Source: an uncultured Caulobacterales bacterium (GTDB lineage Bacteria; Pseudomonadota; Alphaproteobacteria; Caulobacterales; Caulobacteraceae). From it: DNA of 64,000 nucleotides. The DNA is taken from the NCBI GenBank assembly GCA_903840435.1, contig CAIMFV010000060.1, positions 78,130 through 142,129 of the forward strand, given 5' to 3'. The notes under the pieces were generated by a model. That model did not search any database, was not told the DNA's origin, and was given only the letters and a program-made list of their open reading frames with translations. The position numbers and the translations under genes are program-made. This document shows positions 26,862 to 35,633 of the stretch, in pieces (positions within the stretch are counted from its first letter, which is position 1; every line of letters begins with the position of its first letter).

Positions 26862-28247
26862 ATGCAATCACCGCCTCAAGGCGCGACGGCGTCCGTGAAA
26901 ACTTCGTTTGTGGCGCTGGTATGCGTGATTGCGCTATTTTTTATCTGGGCCTTCGTCACCAATCTGATCGACCCCTTGGTCAAGAGCATGAAGGTCATCT
27001 ATGCGCTGGGTGACCGCGAAGCTCAGCTAACCCAATTCGCTTTTTTCATCGGCTATGGCCTCACCTCAATCCCAGCCGCCATGTTGCTGGCGCGAATTGG
27101 CTATGCCCAATCGGTCTTGGTTGGCCTTGGCGGCATTGCCACCGGGTGCTTGATCGCTTGGAGCACCTCTCTCTCCCACAGCTATCTTACGGTGCTGACG
27201 GGGCTCTTTGTCGCGGCTTCCGGTATTGCGCTCCTTCAAGTGGCGGCCAATCCCTTGATCGCCGCCATGGGAGATCCCAAGACTTCCCATTTTCGACTGA
27301 ACTTCGCCCAAGCTTTCAATTCTTTAGCGGCATTTTTAGGCGGCGTGGTGGGCGCGGTTTTTCTGTTGAAAGGCCCCTTGTTTGATAAGAACGTCGTCGT
27401 CACGGACGCGATGAAATCGGTTGGTCTGTCCTTTGTCACCTCCGCCTATTTCGAGCTGGCGGTCGCGATTGTGGTGTTTATGGGCGTGGTCTTCCTGGTC
27501 CGAGGCGCTATTGCCGCCTCTGCTCCGCAAATCTCCCAGGCCCATGTTCCGGTCCTATCGTCGCTGTCGTCCAAGTGGGCCAAGCTCGGGGCGCTCGGCA
27601 TCTTCTTCTATGTCGGGGCCGAGGTCTGTGTGCTGTCGGGCATGATCTTCTTCCTGGAACAAAAGGAAATTCTCAATGTTCCTTCCCAGGCGGCGGGCAT
27701 GGTGGGGCCAGCCTTTATGCTGTTTGCCATGGTCGGGCGGTTTGTGGGGAGTTGGTTGACCACCCGCTTTCGCGCCACGGGTCTCCTCGCCCTCTGCGCC
27801 GGTTCGGCGGCTTTGCTTTGCCTGGTGGTGATCGCAACCTACCACATGGCGCCAACCCCTTTGGCGGGCGTCTTGCCGATTCCCACCTTTCCGGGAGTCT
27901 ATTATGCCGCTGTGACCACGGGTTTCATTCCCGGCTTTGCGGCCATTTCCATCGGCCTCTTTAACTCCATCATGTTCCCAACCATTTTCACTATTACTTT
28001 GGAGCGGTCGTCTGCCCCCGCCTCGGCGACCTCGGGTTTGATGTGTATGGCGATTTCTGGCGGTGGATTTGTGTCAGTGGCCTATGGGGCGGCGGTCGAT
28101 GCGTTGAACCACAGCTTCCCGGTCGGGGCGCGCTCCATAGCATTCCTAGTTCCGCTGGCCTGCTATCTCTATATTGCTTGGTTCGCCGTTGCGGCGACCT
28201 CGGCGCCAACCCACCAGATCGATGAAGGCGCAAGCCTTGGGCACTAG
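26862..28247 (+). CDS. FucP/GluP-family sugar:proton symporter (MFS)
   Basis: 461 aa, twelve hydrophobic helices. The N-terminal half matches the fucose/glucose-galactose permease branch: FFIWAFVTNLIDPLVKSMKVIYALGDREAQLTQFAFFIGYGLTSIPAAMLL and GIALLQVAANPLIAAMGDPKTSHFRLNFAQAFNSLAAFLGG. The second half has the NSIMFPTIFTITLE block of this family. It imports a monosaccharide (glucose, galactose, fucose or mannose) with protons. Given the glucan and glycosylglycerate enzymes elsewhere in the window, glucose or mannose is a sensible guess. It follows the hybrid kinase and may be co-transcribed with it. Confidence 0.9.
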   Translation: MQSPPQGATASVKTSFVALVCVIALFFIWAFVTNLIDPLVKSMKVIYALGDREAQLTQFAFFIGYGLTSIPAAMLLARIGYAQSVLVGLGGIATGCLIAWSTSLSHSYLTVLTGLFVAASGIALLQVAANPLIAAMGDPKTSHFRLNFAQAFNSLAAFLGGVVGAVFLLKGPLFDKNVVVTDAMKSVGLSFVTSAYFELAVAIVVFMGVVFLVRGAIAASAPQISQAHVPVLSSLSSKWAKLGALGIFFYVGAEVCVLSGMIFFLEQKEILNVPSQAAGMVGPAFMLFAMVGRFVGSWLTTRFRATGLLALCAGSAALLCLVVIATYHMAPTPLAGVLPIPTFPGVYYAAVTTGFIPGFAAISIGLFNSIMFPTIFTITLERSSAPASATSGLMCMAISGGGFVSVAYGAAVDALNHSFPVGARSIAFLVPLACYLYIAWFAVAATSAPTHQIDEGASLGH

Positions 28248-28349
28248 ATGCTAGGCCAAGCCCTTAAGATGCGGTGAGACGCGCGCGGCTTGCGATTGAC
28301 AGAGCCCGCCGATTGGTTGGCAAATAGCTGAACCATAAGTCTTAGGGAG

Positions 28350-29240
28350 ATGACCTTGGCCAATCCAGAAATCGCCATGCTGCGCACTTTGTTGGCCGCC
28401 TCACCCGCCAATCCAAGCTTGCAGGAACTGCGGGTCATCTATGATGGTTTGGGCGAGCAGTTTCCAACGGCCACAGATGTCGTGGTCACGCAGGATTTGG
28501 GCGCGGGGCGACCGGGGGAATGGACGGCGACGCCCAAGGCCGCCTCTGACAAGGTGCTGCTCTATTTGCATGGCGGCGGCTATGTCATTGGATCGATCCT
28601 CAGTCATCGCCATCTGGCCTCCGAACTGGGCCGGGCGGCGGGAGTGCGCAGCTTTGCGGTGGATTATCGCCTGGCGCCGGAGCATCCCTTTCCGGCTGCT
28701 GTCGATGACGCATTGGCCGCCTATCGCTACCTGCTTCAGGCCGGTTTCAAGCCCGACCACATCGCCATTGCGGGCGATAGTGCGGGCGGTGGACTGACGG
28801 TCGCCACCCTTATCGCGGCAAAGGAGGCGGGCTTGCCGCAACCGGCGTGCGCCGTCTGCATCTCACCTTGGGTTGATCTGGAGGGTCTCGGCGCCACCAT
28901 GGTTTCAAAAGCGCAGGTCGATCCGATGATCCAGGCCGAAGCTCTCAAGGCTTGGGGCGCGCTCTATCTCGAGGGTGCAGACGCCAAGACTGCGCTCGCG
29001 GCGCCCATCTATGGCGACCTAACCGGTCTGGCGCCGATGCTCATCCAGGTCGGGTCCAGCGAGACCTTGCTCGATGACAGTCTTCGCCTGGCGAGCGTCG
29101 CGGGTGCGGCTGAGGTGGCGGTCAGATTGGAAATCTGGCCGGAAATGATCCATGTTTGGCACTTCTTCCATCCGCTGCTCTCTGACGCCCGGGCTGCCAT
29201 CACCAAGGCCGGGGCCTTCATGCGCGACCACCTGGCTTAA
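28350..29240 (+). CDS. Alpha/beta hydrolase of the hormone-sensitive-lipase family
   Basis: 296 aa, no signal peptide. It carries the HSL oxyanion-hole motif HGGGYVIGS, the nucleophile elbow GDSAGGG (Ser) and a late Asp/His region (SSETLLDDSLRLA, MIHVWHFF). These enzymes cleave short-chain esters in the cytoplasm; the substrate is unknown. Its last 4 bp overlap the stop of the convergent ThiE/TenI-like gene, so the two 3' ends share sequence. Upstream is the sugar porter, 102 bp away. Confidence 0.9.
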   Translation: MTLANPEIAMLRTLLAASPANPSLQELRVIYDGLGEQFPTATDVVVTQDLGAGRPGEWTATPKAASDKVLLYLHGGGYVIGSILSHRHLASELGRAAGVRSFAVDYRLAPEHPFPAAVDDALAAYRYLLQAGFKPDHIAIAGDSAGGGLTVATLIAAKEAGLPQPACAVCISPWVDLEGLGATMVSKAQVDPMIQAEALKAWGALYLEGADAKTALAAPIYGDLTGLAPMLIQVGSSETLLDDSLRLASVAGAAEVAVRLEIWPEMIHVWHFFHPLLSDARAAITKAGAFMRDHLA

Positions 29241-29884
29241 GGGCGGCGGTTCGCCGGTTTTTCGATGGCCCCTTTGGCCAATTCCTCCACGGCGGCGAGG
29301 CCGTAGGCACCGGACTGGCGAAGCCGCTTTGCGGTTGTGACAGTGACACCGCCAAGCGCCACCACAGGTGTTTGGCTCTGTCTGCTCAAGGCGGAAAACC
29401 GGGTTGCGCCCCAGGCCTGCTTGGCAGATGGGCTGTTGGAGGCGAAGGCGGCCGAGAGAAAAACCAGGTCCGGTTTCACGCTGGCGCATCGGGAAATGCC
29501 CATTGCCCCGTGGGCGGCCATTGTGAAAATGGCCCCTCGCCACGGACGCCTTTGCAGACCAAGCTGGACCTTCTCGGGAAAATGCACACCGTCTGCGCCA
29601 ATGGCGCGAGCAAGGTGCACATCGCGACCGACGAGCAGGGTCAGGCCGCGCTGACGTGCCAGCTTGGCCAGGCGCCTGCCTTCACTGACGGCATCTGGCC
29701 TGCCAAAGGCGCGATAAACGACCCCAGCCCCACGAGGCAAACCTGCCAGGATCGGGCCTGGATCAGGTATTCGGTGCGGATCGGTGAACAGCCAAAGTGC
29801 CGGAAGCCGCTTCACCCCCTTTCCCTTTTTTGCGTGTCGGCGCAAGAAGGTGGCTTCCCGCGCCAGTCGCTCAATTATCGTCAC
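29237..29884 (-). CDS. Thiamine-phosphate-synthase-like protein (ThiE/TenI fold)
   Basis: 215 aa. The barrel signatures of the ThiE/TenI group are visible: LPALWLFTDPHRIPDP at the start, GLTLLVGRDVHLARAIGADGVHFPEK (GADGVH replaces the ThiE GxDGVH motif) and VVALGGVTVTTAKRLRQSGAYGLAAVEEL at the end. The ThiE pyrophosphate-binding residues are only partly recognisable, so it may be a TenI-like or another thiazole-related enzyme rather than a full synthase. It is divergent from yggS, with 5 bp between the two starts. Confidence 0.75.
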   Translation of the reverse strand: MTIIERLAREATFLRRHAKKGKGVKRLPALWLFTDPHRIPDPGPILAGLPRGAGVVYRAFGRPDAVSEGRRLAKLARQRGLTLLVGRDVHLARAIGADGVHFPEKVQLGLQRRPWRGAIFTMAAHGAMGISRCASVKPDLVFLSAAFASNSPSAKQAWGATRFSALSRQSQTPVVALGGVTVTTAKRLRQSGAYGLAAVEELAKGAIEKPANRRP

Positions 29885-29889
29885 CGTTC

Positions 29890-30573
29890 ATGACCTCAGA
29901 CGTCGCCGCTGCACTCGAACCGACACTGGCTTGGCGGGCCATTCTCAACCGTATCGCCGCTGCCGCCAAGGCCGCAAACCGGGAAAGCCTGCCGCAATTG
30001 GTGGCGGTGTCCAAACTGCAAGATTGGGCGGCCGTGGAACCGGTGCTGCAAGCTGGACAACGGGTGTTTGGCGAAAATCGGGTCCAGGAGGCCAAGGGTC
30101 GATGGGGCGATCAGCGTCTGACCTGGCCGGGACTCGAGCTGCGGCTGATTGGCCCCTTGCAAACCAATAAGGCTCGCGAGGCGTTGGAATTTTTTGACGT
30201 GATCGAAACCTTAGACCGCGACCGTTTGGCCGAGACCATTGCGCGCGAAGTTGCAAAGGGGGCGCCTCTGCCGCGCCTCTATGTTCAGGTGAATACGGGG
30301 GAGGAGCCGCAAAAGGCTGGCATTGCGCCGCGAGAGGTCGATGCCTTCCTTGCCCGGCTGCGGCGGGATTATGACCTGCACCCGCAAGGGTTGATGTGCA
30401 TACCCCCCGCCGCTGATCTTCCGGGGCCGCATTTCGCCCTGACCGCAAAACTTGCCGAACGCAACGGACTGACGGCGCTTTCCATGGGCATGAGCGGAGA
30501 TTTTGAAACCGCGATCCGATTTGGCGCCACCTCGGTGCGGGTGGGATCGGCTTTGTTTGGAGCGCGGGCTTGA
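29890..30573 (+). CDS. YggS-family PLP-binding protein
   Basis: 227 aa from ATG 29890; a longer frame exists upstream but overlaps the divergent gene. PLP lysine K42 lies in LVAVSKLQ, followed by GENRVQEAKGRW, LRLIGPLQTNKAREAL, LYVQVNTGEEPQKAGIAP, GLMCIPP and SMGMSGDFETAIRFGATSVRVGSALFG, all standard for the family. The protein keeps PLP and amino/keto-acid balance and has no clear catalytic reaction. Its stop overlaps the TTG start of moeB (TTGA), so the two are coupled. Confidence 0.95.
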   Translation: MTSDVAAALEPTLAWRAILNRIAAAAKAANRESLPQLVAVSKLQDWAAVEPVLQAGQRVFGENRVQEAKGRWGDQRLTWPGLELRLIGPLQTNKAREALEFFDVIETLDRDRLAETIAREVAKGAPLPRLYVQVNTGEEPQKAGIAPREVDAFLARLRRDYDLHPQGLMCIPPAADLPGPHFALTAKLAERNGLTALSMGMSGDFETAIRFGATSVRVGSALFGARA

Positions 30574-31349
30574 GTTTCTCTCCCCTGGAGGTTGAACGCT
30601 ATGCCCGCCACTTGGTGTTGCGCGAAATCGGCGGGCCGGGGCAACAGAGATTAAGGGCGGCCCGTGTGCTCATTGTTGGCCTCGGCGGCCTTGGAGCGCC
30701 TGCAGCGCTTTATCTTGCAGCGGCAGGGGTTGGTCGGCTCGGACTGATTGACCCCGACCAGGTCGGTCTGTCCAATCTGCAAAGGCAAATCCTCTATCGA
30801 ACCGCTGATATCGGCAAGGATAAGGTCGAGGTGGCGTCTGAGCGTTTGGCGGCCCAGAACCCCCATGTGGAGCTTGTTTCCTATCCAACGCGGTTTGAGG
30901 CAAAGACCTGGCGTGAGGGATTGAAGGACTATGATCTCGTGCTCGACGGCACGGACAATTTCGCCACTCGCTTTGCCGTCAATGCGGCTTGCCTTGCGGC
31001 AAAAAAGCCTTTGATTTCTGGCGCGCTCGGCCGCTGGACCGGACAGGTGGCGCTTTTTGAGCCAAGCGGTCGTCCCTGCTATCGCTGCCTCGTGCCTGAC
31101 ATTCCCCCGGACGCCGAAACCTGTTCGGCGGTGGGTGTCGTTGGCGCGCTATCCGGCGTCATTGGCGCGATGATGGCGCTTGAGGCCATTAAACACCTGT
31201 GCGGGACCGAGCCGCGTTTCGCAGCGCGGCTGCTGATCTATGACGGCCTTTCCGCCCAAGCGCGCACGGTGCGCATTCTGCCGGACCCGAGCTGTCCCGC
31301 CTGCGGATCGCCCCTGCCGGACGAAAACCTCTCCTGGCATAGAAATTGA
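30570..31349 (+). CDS. HesA/MoeB/ThiF-family adenylyltransferase
   Basis: 259 aa from TTG 30570, which overlaps the yggS stop. The E1-like nucleotide site is VLIVGLGGLGAPAALYLAAAGVGRLGLIDPDQVGLSNLQRQILY, with LVLDGTDNFATRFAVN after it, and two CxxC pairs for zinc (CYRC and CPAC). A crossover/active-site region ETCSAVGVVGALSGVIGAMMALEAIK follows. It adenylates the C-terminus of a ubiquitin-like sulfur carrier (MoaD or ThiS). Its carrier protein is not in the window, so molybdopterin and thiamine roles cannot be told apart; the nearby ThiE-like gene slightly favours thiamine. No fused rhodanese domain is present. Confidence 0.92.
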   Translation: MSFSPLEVERYARHLVLREIGGPGQQRLRAARVLIVGLGGLGAPAALYLAAAGVGRLGLIDPDQVGLSNLQRQILYRTADIGKDKVEVASERLAAQNPHVELVSYPTRFEAKTWREGLKDYDLVLDGTDNFATRFAVNAACLAAKKPLISGALGRWTGQVALFEPSGRPCYRCLVPDIPPDAETCSAVGVVGALSGVIGAMMALEAIKHLCGTEPRFAARLLIYDGLSAQARTVRILPDPSCPACGSPLPDENLSWHRN

Positions 31350-31372
31350 GTTTTAGCCTCCGAAACGAAACC

Positions 31373-31393
31373 GCGGTCTCAAACTGGGACCGC
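31373..31393 (+). promoter_or_regulatory. Hairpin in the leader of the epimerase gene
   Basis: GCGGTCTC, loop AAACT, GGGACCGC forms an 8-bp stem (one G-T pair) 20 bp before the epimerase ATG. It could end moeB transcription or lie in the epimerase leader; there is no U-run. Confidence 0.3.
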
Positions 31394-31413
31394 CTCTTCT
31401 CGGAGCAGAGTTC

Positions 31414-32382
31414 ATGCGTACGGCGATTGTGTGCGGAGCGGGCGGCTTTATCGGCGGCCACTTGGTGAAACGACTGAAGGCCGAGGGCTTTTGGGTGCGC
31501 GGCGTCGATTTGAAGTTCAATGAATATGCCGAGACCGAGGCCGATGACTTTGTCATTGGCGATCTGCGCGACCCAATGTTCGTGCGCGAAATGTTCGATC
31601 GGCGCTTTGACGAGGTCTATCAACTGGCGGCCGATATGGGCGGCGCGGGATATATCTTCACCGGCGCCAATGATGCCGACATCATGCACAACTCGGCCAC
31701 CATCAATCTCAATGTGCTCGAAGCTGCGCGCCGTCGCGCTGCCCGTCGTGTCTTCTATTCGTCATCGGCGTGCATCTATCCCGCCTATACCCAAGGAGAC
31801 GCAGACCATCCCAATTGCTCGGAAGATGCGGCCTATCCCGCGGCACCGGACAGCGAATATGGTTGGGAAAAGCTGTTCTCCGAGCGGCTCTATATGGCCT
31901 ATGCTCGCAATCATGGCATGGTCTGCCGCATTGCCCGCTATCACAATATTTTTGGACCCGAAGGCACCTGGAATGGTGGCAAGGAAAAGGCCCCCGCCGC
32001 TATGTGCCGCAAGGTTGCGGCGGTTCCGAATGGCGGCGAGATCGAGATCTGGGGCGATGGCGAGCAAACCCGCTCCTTCCTCTTCGTCGACGAATGTATT
32101 GAAGGCACCTTGCGTTTGATGCGCTCGGACTTTTGCCACCCGGTCAATATCGGCTCAGAGGAAATGGTGACGATCAACAAGTTGGCCGAGATGGTGGCTG
32201 ATATTGCCGGCAAGCGGATCCGCAAACGCCATATTCCAGGTCCCCTGGGCGTGCGCGGGCGCAATTCCGACAACCGCTTGATCCGCTCCTCCATCGGTTG
32301 GGCCCCTGAGCGTCCGTTGCGCCAAGGTTTGGAGCGCACCTATAGCTGGGTCGAGCGTCAACTGTACCGTAACGCTGCCTAA
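31414..32382 (+). CDS. GDP-mannose 3,5-epimerase homologue (extended SDR)
   Basis: 322 aa. It follows plant GME closely by eye: the NAD site GAGGFIGGHLVKRL, LAADMGGAGYI, the catalytic Cys120 in SSSACIYPAY, Tyr149 and Lys153 in EYGWEK, Lys192 in GGKEKAPAAMCRK, and DGEQTRSFLFVDECIEG, VNIGSEEMVTINKLAEMV, PGPLGVRGRNSDNRLI. All four catalytic positions sit exactly 25 residues before Arabidopsis C145, Y174, K178 and K217. The enzyme interconverts GDP-mannose with GDP-L-galactose/GDP-L-gulose. In bacteria the product would go to exopolysaccharide, matching the glycosyltransferases that follow. A strong terminator stands 32 bp after the stop. Confidence 0.9.
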   Translation: MRTAIVCGAGGFIGGHLVKRLKAEGFWVRGVDLKFNEYAETEADDFVIGDLRDPMFVREMFDRRFDEVYQLAADMGGAGYIFTGANDADIMHNSATINLNVLEAARRRAARRVFYSSSACIYPAYTQGDADHPNCSEDAAYPAAPDSEYGWEKLFSERLYMAYARNHGMVCRIARYHNIFGPEGTWNGGKEKAPAAMCRKVAAVPNGGEIEIWGDGEQTRSFLFVDECIEGTLRLMRSDFCHPVNIGSEEMVTINKLAEMVADIAGKRIRKRHIPGPLGVRGRNSDNRLIRSSIGWAPERPLRQGLERTYSWVERQLYRNAA

Positions 32383-32413
32383 TACCTCCGCCCTCTACCC
32401 CGTTTGCATGAAG

Positions 32414-32443
32414 CCCCCGCAGGTCCAGGCCTGCGGGGGTTTT
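32414..32443 (+). terminator. Rho-independent terminator after the GDP-mannose epimerase gene
   Basis: A perfect 10-bp stem (CCCCCGCAGG / CCTGCGGGGG) with loop TCCAGG, followed by TTTT. It ends the epimerase transcript and separates it from the convergent minus-strand glycosyltransferase operon. Confidence 0.88.
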
Positions 32444-32551
32444 CATATCTGGCGCTGAAAAAAAGCGGACAGCCGCTCTCGGCCGCGTGGAGCCACGTTG
32501 CCGAGACAAACGACGAGGGGTCAAACTCGGAGTGCGTCGGTCTGAAAAAGT

Positions 32552-33691
32552 CTAATGGAGGCTTTGGCGACCTGCGGCGCGCGCGATCGCCGCCTGATAG
32601 GCGGCCTCGGTGCAGGCCCAGATGCGATCTGGCGACAGGGCGTCGACCGCGGCAGCGGCCGAAAGGGCGCCGAGCTGGGCGCGCTGTTGCGGGTCTGAGA
32701 GCAGCTGCGCCAAGGCGCTTGCCAGGGCTTGCGCATTGCCAGGCGGCACCAAGAGACCCATACCGGTCTTGCGCACCACGTCACCGATCTCGCCAATATC
32801 GCTGGCGACTACCGGCAAGCCAAAGCTTGGGGCAATGTTCAGCACACCGCTCTGGGAGGCCTCAATATAGGGGAGCACGAGCACGTCAGCGTCCAAAAAC
32901 ACTTGTGCCGTTTCGACATCGTCGATGCGCCGTGGGCGAAGGTCAAACCTGTCTGGATGGGCGGCGGCGGCGGCTTCAGCCGGGCTCATGTCGCCCCGTC
33001 CCGCCACGACCATGCGCCGCTGGGGGATCTCGTCTCCCAAGAGGACGTCCGCCTGGGTCAAATAGCCCAAACCCTTGTAGTGAAAGATCCGGCCGAAAAA
33101 CAGCAGCCGCAAACGCCCATCGGCAACCCGCGTGAGGCCTTCAGCGTCGGCAATCTGGCGATAGCGCCACGACACGGGATGGATGCTGGCGAAAACACGC
33201 TGGGGCGCGAGGCCAAGGCTAAGTTCGGCGTCGCGCTTCAGGCCTTCCCCATGGACGATGATGGTGTCCGCGCTGCGCACAAAGGCGTTGATCAGAGGCC
33301 TTGGGATGATTTGGCTGTCGCGGTCGCCAGGATGGGTGTGCACGTCGTGCAAGGTGACGACCAAGGGACGCCGGCCCAGCCATGCCTTCAGGGTCGCGAA
33401 CCAGACCTGACCTTCGGCCACCACGTGCACCACATCGGGATTAAAGGCGTCAATCGCCGCCTTGATCTGTGACAGGTGACGCAGGTTGCCGGAAATGTCG
33501 CGGTGACGCGGCCAGGTCAGCCGTGCGACCGATTTGGCGCCAATCGGCGCAAGGTCGGCTTCACTGACCGTATCTTCAATAATCAGCAGAAGGTCGGCGC
33601 GTTCGGCCAGCAGGCGGCCAAAGGCCAACACATAGTCGCGATGGCCAGGACTTGAGATGAAGCATATTTTGGGCAGGCTTTGATGCGCCAT
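32552..33691 (-). CDS. Glycosyltransferase family 4
   Basis: 379 aa, GT-B fold. The C-terminal domain shows LRLLFFGRIFHYKGLGYL, VLVLPYIEASQSGVLNIAPSFGLPVVASDIGEIGDVV, and GMGLLVPPGNAQALASALAQLLSD, with E and G positions as in GT4 donor sites. The N-terminal domain has the VVHVVAEGQVWFATLKAWLGRRPLVVTLHDVH acceptor-side pattern. It is the third gene of the minus-strand operon (sugar transferase, beta-helix protein, GT4), 5 bp after the beta-helix stop. Donor and acceptor sugars cannot be read. Confidence 0.9.
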   Translation of the reverse strand: MAHQSLPKICFISSPGHRDYVLAFGRLLAERADLLLIIEDTVSEADLAPIGAKSVARLTWPRHRDISGNLRHLSQIKAAIDAFNPDVVHVVAEGQVWFATLKAWLGRRPLVVTLHDVHTHPGDRDSQIIPRPLINAFVRSADTIIVHGEGLKRDAELSLGLAPQRVFASIHPVSWRYRQIADAEGLTRVADGRLRLLFFGRIFHYKGLGYLTQADVLLGDEIPQRRMVVAGRGDMSPAEAAAAAHPDRFDLRPRRIDDVETAQVFLDADVLVLPYIEASQSGVLNIAPSFGLPVVASDIGEIGDVVRKTGMGLLVPPGNAQALASALAQLLSDPQQRAQLGALSAAAAVDALSPDRIWACTEAAYQAAIARAAGRQSLH

Positions 33692-33696
33692 CGGGA

Positions 33697-34944
33697 TCAG
33701 CGGTCCTTGTGTGCGTCCAGGAGTGCGCCGGGGACTTCATCCGCTGTCAAGCCCAGCGGCACAACGTGGTTTGGCTCAAGGATCACGGTTCCGTTCGGAC
33801 CAAGGTGAAAGCCAATGCCTGCGTGGCGCGCCGTGCTATCCGATCGCAGGTGAAAATCACCCCCTGGCGTCAGGCTTGGGCGGACAAAAGACGGGGCACC
33901 GTTAAAATTCGTCGGGTCAAACGTGGTGGGGGACTCCTCCGCCCGAGGACCAAGGGTCGCCTGATAGAGGTTGTGGGTCCATCGGGTGGGCGCCTTGTCC
34001 CAGCCATCCATCATCGGCAGGGCGCCTGGGCGGGCCACAACAATATTGTTGATGAATGTCACCCGCCGGGCAATCGCGGCGGAAAGCTCAGAAGCGGGTC
34101 CTTGCAGCTTCGGGTCCTTTAAGTCTTCAAAGGCCACATTGTGCGCCACGACCACATTGGCGGTGTGAAAGACATGAATTCCCCGTCCGCCATTATCGAA
34201 CACCAGATTTCCAACAATCAGACTGAGCTCTTCATAAGGCGGAACCGCGCTTTCGGCTTGGCTATGATCGCCGTCATCAAGGGTTATGCCATTGCCGTCG
34301 GTGGTGTGGCCATGGGATTGGGATATCCCTTCGTCCACCAGCTCGTTTTGGTTGTCATAGGAAATATTGGCCTCGATGACATTATGCGCCCCTGGCGCGT
34401 GATCAAAGGCTTCCGGATGATAAAGCGATATGCCTGAACACTGCCAGGGTGAGCGCCGGGCATTGCCAAAAACGGTGTTATGGCGGACGACCAAATAGTC
34501 CATATATTGGGCGCTGACCCCACCGCATCCCGAATCGTGCAGGATATTGTCGGTAATGGTCACGTGGTGATTGTGCTTGCCAACCGCGACGGCGCTGCCC
34601 CAGTCGGTCGAGTGGGCGTCGAAGCCGCGAAGGCTGACATAGCTCCCGGTGATCGAGATGGCGTCTCCGGAGGCTTCGATGTGCGGTCGATGCTCGCCGA
34701 CCACCCGGATGGGGGCATTGGGGGTGCCTGACCGGGTTAGGTTGAGCGGCGTGTGATAGACGCCACCGCGTATCCTCACCTCATCGCCGGGAAGCAGGTC
34801 GGCGACGGCCCGGTCGAAGGTGCGAAAGGGCGCCGACGACGTGCCAGGACCCCGGTCGTCCCCGGTTGCCCCGTCGACATAATAGATGTGGGCGGGACTG
34901 GCTGCGACGAGGGCGGCCGCGACGGCAAGACTTTGGAGGATCAT
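33697..34944 (-). CDS. Secreted right-handed parallel beta-helix protein
   Basis: 415 aa with a short signal peptide (MILQSLAVAAALVAASPAHI). After IYYVDGATGDDRGPGTSSAPFRTFDRAVADLLPGDEVRIRGGVYH, the classic entry of DUF1565/PL-type beta-helices, it has successive turns with NxI, VxxN and HNxVFGN-like motifs (NILHDSGCGGVSA, HNTVFGNARRS, HNVIEANISYDNQ, VVAHNVAFEDL). The fold is used by polysaccharide lyases, mannuronan epimerases and EPS-linked proteins. No catalytic triad can be named. Its start overlaps the sugar transferase stop (ATGA), so it probably trims or modifies the exopolymer in the periplasm. Confidence 0.85.
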   Translation of the reverse strand: MILQSLAVAAALVAASPAHIYYVDGATGDDRGPGTSSAPFRTFDRAVADLLPGDEVRIRGGVYHTPLNLTRSGTPNAPIRVVGEHRPHIEASGDAISITGSYVSLRGFDAHSTDWGSAVAVGKHNHHVTITDNILHDSGCGGVSAQYMDYLVVRHNTVFGNARRSPWQCSGISLYHPEAFDHAPGAHNVIEANISYDNQNELVDEGISQSHGHTTDGNGITLDDGDHSQAESAVPPYEELSLIVGNLVFDNGGRGIHVFHTANVVVAHNVAFEDLKDPKLQGPASELSAAIARRVTFINNIVVARPGALPMMDGWDKAPTRWTHNLYQATLGPRAEESPTTFDPTNFNGAPSFVRPSLTPGGDFHLRSDSTARHAGIGFHLGPNGTVILEPNHVVPLGLTADEVPGALLDAHKDR

Positions 34945-35633
34945 CTGGGCACAGACTGGGTGACGAGGCGAACGGGGGTCAGGAGGAGAATTTTCAAATC
35001 TTGGGCCAATGACCAGGTCTCAATATATTCAAGGTCTGACTCCACCCGCGCCACCAGCTGGTCCGAAGACGACATGGGTCCACGGTGCCCGCGGATTTGT
35101 GCCAATCCGGTCATGCCCGGCTTGACCCGATATCTCTGCATATATTTGGGGGTGATATCGAGGCTCAACCGGCCCTCAGTTCGCATGCTCAAGGGGTGGG
35201 GCCGGGGTCCGACAAGGGACAAGTCTCCGCGCAAAACATTAAACAGCTGCGGCAGTTCGTCAATGCTCGAGGCACGCAAGAACCGACCGATGCGGGTCAC
35301 GCGCGGGTCTTGTCGGCAAACCTGGCGGATGCCGCTCAAATCCTGCTGATGCGCGTGCAGGGTGCGAAACTTATAGATGCGAAAGAGCCGCCCGCCTTCG
35401 CCAAACCGATATTGGGTAAAGATCACCGGGCCACCGCTATCCAAATAGATTAGGATCGGCACAACAAGAAAGATCGGCAAACAGACAAAGATCAGGCTGA
35501 GCGCGCCGAGGAAATCCACCGCGTCCTTCATCAGCCGTTCGAAGCCTTGGATCGGCGATGGCCCGACCTGTTGGATCGGGTTGCGGTGCAGCGGGATGGC
35601 GCTGGCGCGAAATCCGAGAAAGGTCATGTGCAT
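34941..35633 (-). CDS. Initiating sugar transferase (WcaJ/ExoY-type, Bac_transf)
   Basis: 230 aa from ATG 35633, with GGGTGAG upstream; ATG 35627 or a longer start up to 35870 cannot be ruled out, but the extension has no family match. One membrane segment (LGALSLIFVCLPIFLVVPILIYLD) precedes the catalytic domain: GPVIFTQYRFGEGGRLFRIYKFRTLH, RVTRIGRFLRASSIDELPQLFNVLRGDLSLVGPRP and RYRVKPGMTGLAQIRG. It moves a sugar-1-phosphate onto undecaprenyl phosphate to start EPS repeat-unit assembly. It heads the minus-strand operon and is divergent from the GT26 gene. Confidence 0.9.
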   Translation of the reverse strand: MHMTFLGFRASAIPLHRNPIQQVGPSPIQGFERLMKDAVDFLGALSLIFVCLPIFLVVPILIYLDSGGPVIFTQYRFGEGGRLFRIYKFRTLHAHQQDLSGIRQVCRQDPRVTRIGRFLRASSIDELPQLFNVLRGDLSLVGPRPHPLSMRTEGRLSLDITPKYMQRYRVKPGMTGLAQIRGHRGPMSSSDQLVARVESDLEYIETWSLAQDLKILLLTPVRLVTQSVPR

